In this document: piece after piece, positions 55,929 through 64,000 of the stretch
How the letters are laid out: every line of letters begins with the position of its first letter
How positions within the stretch are numbered: the first letter of the stretch is position 1
From: Trileptium ribeirensis
Lineage: Eukaryota > Nematoda > Enoplea > Enoplida > Thoracostomopsidae
DNA: 64,000 nucleotides
NCBI GenBank assembly: GCA_030248225.1
Contig: JASANE010024996.1
Coordinates: forward strand, 1-64,000
Direction of reading: 5' to 3'
Program-made: the position numbers and the translations under genes
The notes under the pieces: generated by a model
What the model was told of the DNA's origin: nothing
What the model saw: only the letters and a program-made list of their open reading frames with translations
Databases searched by the model: none

Positions 55929-58800
55929 TTATGTACAATTTGCTAACTTGAAAACATTATGTACATTGATCTGGGAACGGGGGCAGGCGTCCCTCCGCCC
56001 AAAAATCGGCTTAGGGTGCATGCTTTTCATTCCACAGATGACGCTTTTTATTAAGCAATCAGCTTTTTCTTCTGGTATTCTAAAGTCCATGCCTAGTGTA
56101 ATTGCCTAAATTGGTTTTATCAAGAGGTCTTATAATTTCAATATTAGCCGTCCTCCAGGGATCCTGCATAAGAGCATGTTTATTTATGCGACTTAAATAG
56201 TTATTGCTATAGATAAGCTTATATATTAAGTCATCTGTTTTTCTATATTTATGAGATACGTATAGACCAGTATGTAAATAAATAATCACTTTACGATTAT
56301 GTATCAATTTTTCACAACTTGAATACGTATAGTAGAAGTTTCGATGGGACCCTTGGGTTTTGCGTTGCTGATAATTACTGGCTAGCCAGTAAAAAAAGTA
56401 TAAATAATTATAAATGGATACATTGCATCGCAACGGATGTTAATAAAGTAGTTTAAAATGCATAATCTATCACAGTTGCTTGAATTAAATTGGACCGTTT
56501 TTTGTAAATATACTAATATAAAAGCAACATTTAGTGTAGTTAAGACTCGGAAAATGTTTTTACACTTTACTTCAAAACCAAGTCTGAAATCGTAGCAAAG
56601 CTAACTGTATCTGCCTGTGGAAGAAGCACCAGGCGCATGGTGAAATGTTGAGCCCAATAGAATCAAATATTCCATAGCCACAACGATAGAAGAAAATATA
56701 CGTGAAATTTGGTCCAAAATAATGCGTTTGCTTATCATGTAGTCTCGAGGATATTGGGAAAAATGTTGGTGATATAGTATACGGCCTAAAGTTACACAGA
56801 TGATCAAAATTAAAATCGAATACCAATCGTCAGTCGCAATTTTTAAAAATATCAACAATAAACACCCTGTGCTTAAATCTGCCATTTGGGTGAGACGGGT
56901 GTGCAGGAGGCTCAACCGAAACGCCACAAACTGCAAAAAATTAAGGCAATCTCAAAAATGTACCACTCTCATGCCAGATATTGTGTTTCCGACTGCACTT
57001 TTTTCTGTAAAATTGTGCAAATACGTATAGGGAGGTTAATATCCGCTCGCGCATTGCAGTCTTGACAGAGGTAAGACCTGCCGTGCTTGTTGGGGAGTGG
57101 GAGGTGTACTGAAAGAACCTATGACTTTGATGCAGATTCGTTGTTTTTGCTCTTTTATTGATGTGCCAAGGCGAATATTGATGTCCGTTATGATTTTTGC
57201 AACCTTAGTTATTAAAGATTATGTTTGTCAGCTGGGCCTTGGCGATCATTGCATCGTAAGATTTGCTGAGTTAGTACCAGCAGGGCCCATTAGTTTGAAA
57301 CAGTGCAATTATTTTCCCATGGCTTCGCTAACAGCTATTGCATTGTCATTTCCGAATAATTTATAGACTTGTAAACTACTGTGGCGCGTTTGTTTCAAAC
57401 AAAACAAAATTTATTTTATTTTGATGAAATTTACTTTTGAGCAGTATAACTTCGTGCAATTTGTAATGGTCGACAACGAGATTTATACAAGATTTTACAA
57501 TAGTTTCCATAGGTAAGAGGGACTTGTTCGGCTGTTGTTAAATAATTCATAATTAAAAATGTGTGACGGTTTTGGCCAAATTTCCTGCTTTTTGAGCGTA
57601 CGTTTCATTATAGCATGGTATGACATAGGCGGTTTTCGAAAATATAACGATCTAAAATCATTACATTTTGCTAAAAATTATGACCTCAAAAATATTTATA
57701 AATTTATTGGAAGACGCACCAATTATTTATGTATACCCATTACATGAATTTACATAATATATTTTAACCAACTCCTCGTAAAACTGCAAATATTATGTAT
57801 ATAACCTTCCATTTAATAAACGTGTTGCCTTAGTCGCCCTGTCTTTCGTATAACATACACCCTAGGCACCACCGTGGTAGTGGTGCTTTGGGATTGACAC
57901 AGCCATTTTTACCTGCGATTGGTTAAGAACTGATATTGCCTGATACTGGTTTATTTTTCAAGGAATTTTTTTTGCTTCCCTTGTTGGAGAATGCTACAAA
58001 TCACAAAATAAAAATGTTTTGAAGTACATAAGTCTTAATCTTAATCCTTTGTAGTTCTCCCAACATGACTATAATGGATGGAGATCTTAAGAGTGAGATC
58101 ATCGACCATTGCATCATAATTCCCTTAAACGCAAACATTTTTCTAAAGATATACAAGCAATTTTCTATCAGTTTTGTACAAAGTTTGTACGCATAGATGT
58201 CGATATTAGGACACTTTTAAACAGAGCAGTCTAATTCGCCACGGTTCAGTTGTAAAAATCACGTGTTTGTCGGCCGCTCTTCACAGCAATTGGTGGCGAA
58301 GTCTTTTAGAAAGTAGAAATGTTTCGAAAAAATTTACTGATTATTTTCTGCTGTACTTAATATGTACGTAATTTCAGGGATATTTATCGCTTTATTCAAC
58401 CATAGCAGTGTACCGTAGTGTAGTAACTTTGGGTGTAGGCCATTGTATTTGGGCGCAAAGTATTATAACAGTCGAAACGTATTTTTAACCGGACGTCATG
58501 ATTTTATTCGACAAGGCGTATGTGAAAAATTTTGTTGGGCTTGAGCTGTCAGAGACCGAAGACGAGTCAATCGAATATCCGGGTTCGATTTTTTATGTTC
58601 TTCAAATTAATCTACATATTGTTTCAGTAACTACTTAACTACTAACTAGATATGATGGTCTAGGAATAAATTATCGTATCTAGTGAAGTAAGATCGTATT
58701 TTGCTGGAATTTCCATAACGTAGGTATATATATCACAATATAGACGAAATATTTTTTGCTCTGTCGACTTTAAACCCAAAGGCATTTCAAATACATGACA
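55929..58800. other. AT-rich stretch, no gene recognised
   Basis: ORFs on both strands (minus 56,080-56,433, minus 56,601-56,936, plus 57,097-57,366, plus 57,559-57,747) are short and lack family features. No RNA gene or repeat landmark was recognised. Confidence 0.35.
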
Positions 58801-58811
58801 AATCTAAACAA

Positions 58812-58985
58812 TAAATTATTTATTATTATATTATATTATATATTATTATTATTATATATATTATTAGATTATATTATATATTATTATATATATTATATTA
58901 TATTATATATTATTATTATATATTATTATATTATATTATTATATTATATTATATATTATTATTATATTTATTATTTATTTTAAAT
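58812..58985. repeat. TTA/TATA simple repeat
   Basis: About 170 bases made only of A and T in ttatta/tatatta steps, almost without interruption. It yields a meaningless Tyr/Ile/Leu ORF at 58,795-58,983. A likely source of replication slippage and poor assembly. Confidence 0.95.
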
Positions 58986-59039
58986 TATTGCATGTGATGC
59001 TTGTTACGGACTAAAACAAAAGCAAAATTTTCTCGATTC

Positions 59040-59170
59040 ATTTGCGAATTTATTATTCGCGAACATTTCGATAGAAATAAATACCTGTGTCATTGTTGTT
59101 AGCGAAGCGACTTTGTCGTGAACTGTTCGCGAGTTTTTGGCGAACAATTTACTTTTATTTTTGTCCGTAA
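59040..59170. repeat. TTCGCGAA-type palindromic patch, copy 1
   Basis: Contains tgcgaattta, attcgcgaacatttcg (TTCGCGAA at 59,056-59,063), gaactgttcgcgagttttt and ggcgaacaattt within 130 bases. The same words recur at 63,720-64,000. Confidence 0.55.
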
Positions 59171-60245
59171 CCGTATATTTCAACTGGATTAAATAATATT
59201 TTTGCTGGTTCGACCAAATACTTCCAAGCCCCTTAGCAAGATATAAATAACAAATTATTGCATATCATTGGGTAAGGTTTTGGTATATAAACATATAAAA
59301 CTATATTTAAGAATTTGAATGAAATATTTTTGTTTTATTTACACAACAACCCAAAGCTCTCTCAAATACATGACAAACCTAAGCGCCTAACGTAAGCTCC
59401 AATTATATCTACCGTCTTTATCGACCAAACATAGGAAGAGCCATTTACATACAATGATCGAAACCTTTTTCAGGAATAAATCACTTCATCAGTCTCAACA
59501 TACTCTAAAACCTTTGTAATAGATGCAACAAAATGACATTACATTGAAAATCAATCATGAATAGATACAATACAATACAATACAAATTTATTCAGTTCCT
59601 ATGGTACCTACGAGACTTTGCATTTACTGCAGAGTTCTGCTTCTGAAACGCGTTCATACGACTCAAGAATGAATAATCATTAAACGTCGTCCGCACGGCA
59701 TGCTTACTAGCGTTCGCAGAGCTCTGCCATATATTTTTTATAGTAAGACAAATTTTAAAGAAGGAAATGAATAATAATTATAGCAGAAGGGGGAGGGAAA
59801 CTTCGCCTATTATATCTGCCTGTAGTAGTTTGTCATGTTACAAAAAAATAGGCGACTTTTTTCAGCTTGTTTGGGTGTCGTACGTAAGTTTGTCAGTTAT
59901 TTAATAGAATATAAAGAGAGAAGTATACCTGTGATACTGGGTTGGGGTAGTACCTTTGTATTTGCTACATATTTCTGTCGTATTTCAAAAAGTGTTTGAG
60001 GTCAACTTGAGTGAGCAGTTATTTAAAAGTTTTCGAGTTCAAAGCTGTAACGAAGTTTTTATTATCAACCTGTGCGGGTAAGTTGTTTCAAGAATTTTTA
60101 ATACGATTAGAGAAGATGTGGTTCAAAATGTTTGTTCTTGGGGGATAGGAAGTGTATCATAATACATTACAATACCGTTTTAGCAAAAATTAGCTTGTGT
60201 TGTCATTGTCATGCGGAACTTATAACACGTATTGCAAATGTACAG
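59171..60245. other. AT-rich stretch with one family 3 unit
   Basis: 59,480-59,575 is an isolated, diverged unit of the 35.9-36.65 kb tandem array. A short (acaat)n run occurs at 59,566-59,586. Nothing else was recognised. Confidence 0.45.
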
Positions 60246-60442
60246 TTTGCGTAAATAGTGATATCTTTGTCGCCGAGTTACACGATGAAATCTACAATAC
60301 GACCGAGAACGTGATTAGTTTTTGGAACTCGTGTAATAGTACTCAACTAAATGCCTATCACGCGGCATTCACCGGACCGAACTTACCCTACCGTTTAAAC
60401 AACAGCGCTCAATACAGAGAACCGCCTCGGGCATTTGTATAG
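60246..60442 (+). CDS. Exon-like ORF, possible last exon, product unknown
   Basis: Not recognised. After a tgtacag acceptor the frame reads CVNSDIFVAELHDEIYNTTE, then NVISFWNSCNSTQLNAYHAA, then a Pro/Asn-rich end PNLPYRLNNS and REPPRAFV, with TAG at 60,440-60,442. Balanced codon use and the polar, Tyr/Asn-rich make-up set it apart from neighbours. No upstream partner exon was identified. Confidence 0.3.
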
Positions 60443-63169
60443 CGCCTACTAAAAGAGAACCACAAAGCTTGATGTAAAAATAACCGAATACCAGGTATAA
60501 CTTCCAACATTGACAATACGAAAAAGTTTTCTTCGTGGCCATTTAGTTGAAACTTGAGAACTTCTGTTGAGAACTCTATTGCAGATAAACTGTGTCAGCA
60601 ATAATATTTTGCTTTGCACCTCTTCCGCTATCAAGAATTATTCTTAAGCTTAGTGTATCGAAAACGGGATAAACTAAGGATTATCGCGACTCCGCCAAAC
60701 ATTTCAAATAAAGTTACTAATGAGGTTTCAAATTTAACTTTACTTTGGAATTTTACAACATATTGTTTGGTCCACAGTTACACAGTATAGGGCACAGCGA
60801 CATGTTAAATCAGTTAGTCATTTAGAGTGCCTTTGCTCAGCAAATAATCATTGTAATATATCCTAAAAAGAATTATTTTACTTTAAAACCACAGAAGTCA
60901 TTTCAAAGCGAAGTTGTTGCATAGGCCTTTTGGAATAGGAACCATGGGGACTTCTGTTAGTGACCCGCCTACAAGACGACTCCATCTCTCGTCAAATTTG
61001 TCGCCAAAATAAACAAAAATAATGTCGTTAATATATAAACAAATATATATACAATACTGTTACGCGCAACCATTTGTAATTTTATTTTAAGTTGTTTTCG
61101 CCTACTACTAACTATTACTACCACTACCACTACTACTACGATGTAAGAAGCCATTTTTGAATGAACTAAAAAAAATTTTTATAACAGCGATCCATGGTTG
61201 TTCCTCCCTCTTTGCAAGGGCCAGGCCAGAAATGACCTCGAGATTGAGTCCGTTATTTGAATGCCCCATCGGAACGCAAGTGTGGGTGGCATTTCGTATC
61301 GAAAAATAAAGTCTGCATTTAAAGTATATATTTAGGTGCCAAATTTTTTGTATATGTTGTTATAACACGGTAAAATACACTCTGCGTTGTCTGTTCTTTC
61401 TATATTTTGCTTGAATAGTTAAACATAATATACCCGCGTATTACATAGGGACTCACAATTTGGGCATAAATTCTCTAGAAAACGAGACCAATAACTCCTA
61501 TATAGCTCGAACGTTTTTACGGATATTGCAGTTTTCGCGTATTTTGGGTTTCATAGGTTCATTTAAAACACTATTCGGCCCAAATTCTACGCCATAAAAG
61601 AGCCATGTAGCAATGCGTACGTGCCTTATAAAGCCCTATTTGCTCTACAAATTCAGCTTAGTTTGTCTCAGATATCTACTCCGGTTATCTAAATAATAAT
61701 AAACGTAATTTTTCTGGCTCATGGTGGCCGACCTGCCCCATTCGGTCCCCTCTCTCGGGAAGATGTTGAAATTGAGCTTCGTGCCCAAAAAGAGCGTAAA
61801 TAGAGATCTCAATCTTTCACATGCCCAGCCACTGTTGAGCTGTACGTTCCAGCGTAAAAACCAAAAAGGACATCGTCAGATTTCACTCCTATACGATTAG
61901 TAAGAATTCTTGGCTTTGGCCACATCACTCACTACATTCAGAATTCAACAAGCAAGACTGCAAGGCGATAGGCTGAATGCTCACAAAGCAGATTTAGATT
62001 GAGCGCCCTGTGTCGGCAGCCCCACCCCGAACCACGAACAAAGCATGCGGTATAACCTGTTCGTTTAGGCAGGTCCACTCCTCTTGTTATATACAGAATA
62101 TCGCTTTATTTAAACGATGATTCAGCCAAGTGCTAGAATGACAATACTCTGAATATTGGTTATCTGTATCTTTTAATTTAAGAAGACTTTCGGTGTTACT
62201 GTCCGAAATAGTTTTAATTTACTGTCACAAAATTTTAAATAATCGGGTACTCAGCTACACGAAGAATCGCCCAAATACGCGACAATTCTGGTGCCCGGCA
62301 TCGGGTAACCCAATACCAGTGCCTACTGGCATATATTCTCAAATGTAATGCCGGACCTACATTTTCAAACATAAACACAATGCAATTGTCTGAAACCAAC
62401 AGTAAAGTATGTCGACCTGTGCCGGTCACAGGTACCTGCTGGTGCCCACTATCCGCGGGCTCAACAGTTCAGCCCGTACCCGACCCGGCCCACGCGTACC
62501 TATAACCGCGCACAGCTCTGGGTGAACTGTGTATTAAACACCGTATTTCATGTGTTAACATTTATTATGGAATTCCTCGACTGATAAATGTTTTTACGGG
62601 GGAGCCGTTTTGTAGTTAAGTAAAAATGCACACATATATACTGGATAAATCTTTTTAGTTACTGTGGGTTGACGGAGATTTGGTTGGGTTGAAGTCGAGT
62701 AAAAAATTATTGTGCTATATACCGATTCTGTAATGTTTTTTTATTGTGTCGCCAACTTTTTTGTATTTCACGCAAAGCTTTGATGTTTGGTTTAAATTTT
62801 GCAAAATTTTCTTTGCGAATTTGACAAATGTTTCCGAAATTTGAAGAAAATATATATAGTTTATTAAAGTTTGTGCTGAACTTATATAAAAACGGTGGGT
62901 TTCAGTATATTTGATTGTGTTGGACTAACCTTAGCATCCACAAGTATCAGAAGAATTCGTCGCCCATGATGTTTGTTTATTTAAATTTGCCGTGTTGATT
63001 GTTGTGAATGTATATTTTAACATATTTGTATTATTTTGCATGTTGTGTTGAAGAATTAATGTGGTATTTGACCAACTAACTGATATTACATATTTGCATG
63101 GTTCAGTTTAGCACCGGTGTTGCGTTTATCATTGCTGTCAAAATAATGCTCTCAGAATCAGAACGTTGT
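60443..63169. other. Mixed stretch, no gene recognised
   Basis: Holds a (TAC)n-like simple repeat at 61,101-61,140 and a GC-rich patch at 62,430-62,515 (cccgtacccgacccggcc) that resembles 14,515-14,595. Between 62,270 and 62,345, cc-ggcatcgggtaacccaatacc-type inverted words occur. ORFs are short and not conserved. Confidence 0.35.
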
Positions 63170-63520
63170 GAAACATAGTGGAGATTGTGTGTTGCAGGGG
63201 TGAAATCTTTTAAATTCGGTCTCTGTGTGTGTGATCGGCCATAACTCGTTAACGTCTTAACCGGTTTTCATGATCTTGGGCGCACTCGAACCGGCATAGT
63301 CGATTTACTGTTTATATCTCCGAGGGTTTTTGATTTGGTGTCTGATTCCGGGGCCAGCGGTCAAAACCTGGGTTTTTGGCACCATTTCATCACATTTTAG
63401 TATATACCCTTCACGGAAGCAAGGTTATTTTTATCGTAACTTTCGAATTTTTTCATCTGCTTGGTTTTATTTCGTAGTAAAATGATAATGCACGACTAAA
63501 CTTAAAATAACCCCGTTGGC
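63170..63520 (+). repeat. Repeat family 2, second copy
   Basis: Matches the head of the 25.0-26.3 kb copy: gtggagattgtgtgttgcag, ggccataactcg, cttaaccggttttcatgat, catagtcgat, gggtttttgatttgg. It then has a single unit of the array (cattttag, cacggaagcaaggttattttt, gtagtaaaatgata) before diverging near 63,500. Confidence 0.78.
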
Positions 63521-63569
63521 CATCCTATCCTACGTGAAATCGAAAATCATTGTTACGGAACAAACAGGG

Positions 63570-64000
63570 AATTTGGCACGGTTTTTCGTTAACCAAAATT
63601 TTATAAAGTGGAATCCAACTGCCGAAAATTACTAACTGTCTCGGAACAGAATTTTGGCGATTTCTTATTAATGGAAAACGGTTCACTGCTAATTAGAACA
63701 TTGGCTAATTCAGGATTCACTTTTGTTCGCCAACACGAACGTGCTTAAAATTTTTAGTTTTCAGAATTCGCGAACATTGAAATCTCAAATGAAGTTTAAC
63801 AAATTGTTGTTCACAAAATGAGTTAAATTTTTGGCAAATGTTCAAGTGTTCGCGAACAAACAATTTTCATATTTTAAATTTTCAACAAATTTGTACAATC
63901 ATCAAATTATTAACCTGGAATCATAGTCGAATACGATATAGAAAAGAACTTGTTCGCGAAAATTTCACCCATAAAATGTTCACTAATAAATTGTAGATTC
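63570..64000. repeat. TTCGCGAA-type palindromic patch, copy 2
   Basis: Words gttcgcc, ttcgcgaacatt, the perfect 12-bp palindrome TGTTCGCGAACA at 63,847-63,858 and cttgttcgcgaaaattt are spread over about 300 bases, as at 59,040-59,170. The window ends within it. Confidence 0.5.

Noticed and set aside
58795..58983. Tyr/Ile/Leu-rich 62-residue ORF
   Set aside because: Pure TTA/TATA simple-repeat translation.
1..64000. CRISPR arrays, bacterial operons or phage genes
   Set aside because: No regular short direct repeats with unique spacers, no ribosome-binding-site-spaced gene runs and no prokaryotic protein families were seen. The spliced EXOSC2 gene shows the window is eukaryotic.

Overview
This is an AT-rich eukaryotic nuclear window. 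Its genes are split by GT-AG introns of 1.4-5.9 kb and most of the remaining DNA is repeats and decayed transposons. The conserved proteins look animal. The mobile elements (a K02A2.6/Mag-like Ty3/gypsy retrotransposon, an R1/LOA-type LINE with RNase H, a CR1/L2-like LINE, TIR elements) suggest an invertebrate, with an arthropod as a weak guess. No prokaryotic, plasmid or phage features, CRISPR arrays, rRNA or tRNA were seen.

Layout. 1-4722: a decayed Ty3/gypsy retrotransposon running off the left edge (gag with two zinc knuckles, split protease, largely intact RT-RNase H, frameshifted integrase, 3' LTR). 6621-6791: the last exon of DPH3; the upstream exons were not found and the gypsy element probably sits in its intron. 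8505-9336: copy A of a dispersed repeat. 11,545-13,557: a MITE-like copy and a minus-strand CR1/L2-type LINE fragment. 14,799-26,912: a complete four-exon EXOSC2 (RRP4) gene of 301 residues, whose intron 2 carries the dead LOA-like LINE and whose intron 3 carries an inverted-repeat-bounded element and a 300-360-bp tandem array. 28,315-28,772: a large imperfect palindrome. 30.4-32.3 kb: an unexplained GC-rich tract. 35.9-36.65 kb: a tandem array of about 160 bp period. 38,723-42,614: two matching exons of a small predicted membrane protein, with repeat copy B, an unrecognised transposon-like ORF and a 495-bp MITE in the intron; the MITE ends about 15 bp before the 3' splice site. 47.0-48.35 kb: copy C of the dispersed repeat, with five tandem units of about 175 bp. 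50.4-64 kb: MITE copies, a GC-rich hairpin, a minisatellite, AT-rich simple repeats, palindrome-rich patches and a few orphan exon-like ORFs.

The host genes (diphthamide synthesis, RNA exosome, a small membrane protein) are housekeeping-type, all on the plus strand, with no evident functional link. The most distinctive content is repetitive: at least seven repeat families recur within 64 kb, several with 155-180-bp or 300-360-bp tandem modules, and several inverted-repeat elements touch exon borders. All calls rest on reading motifs and splice frames by eye; no database search was possible.
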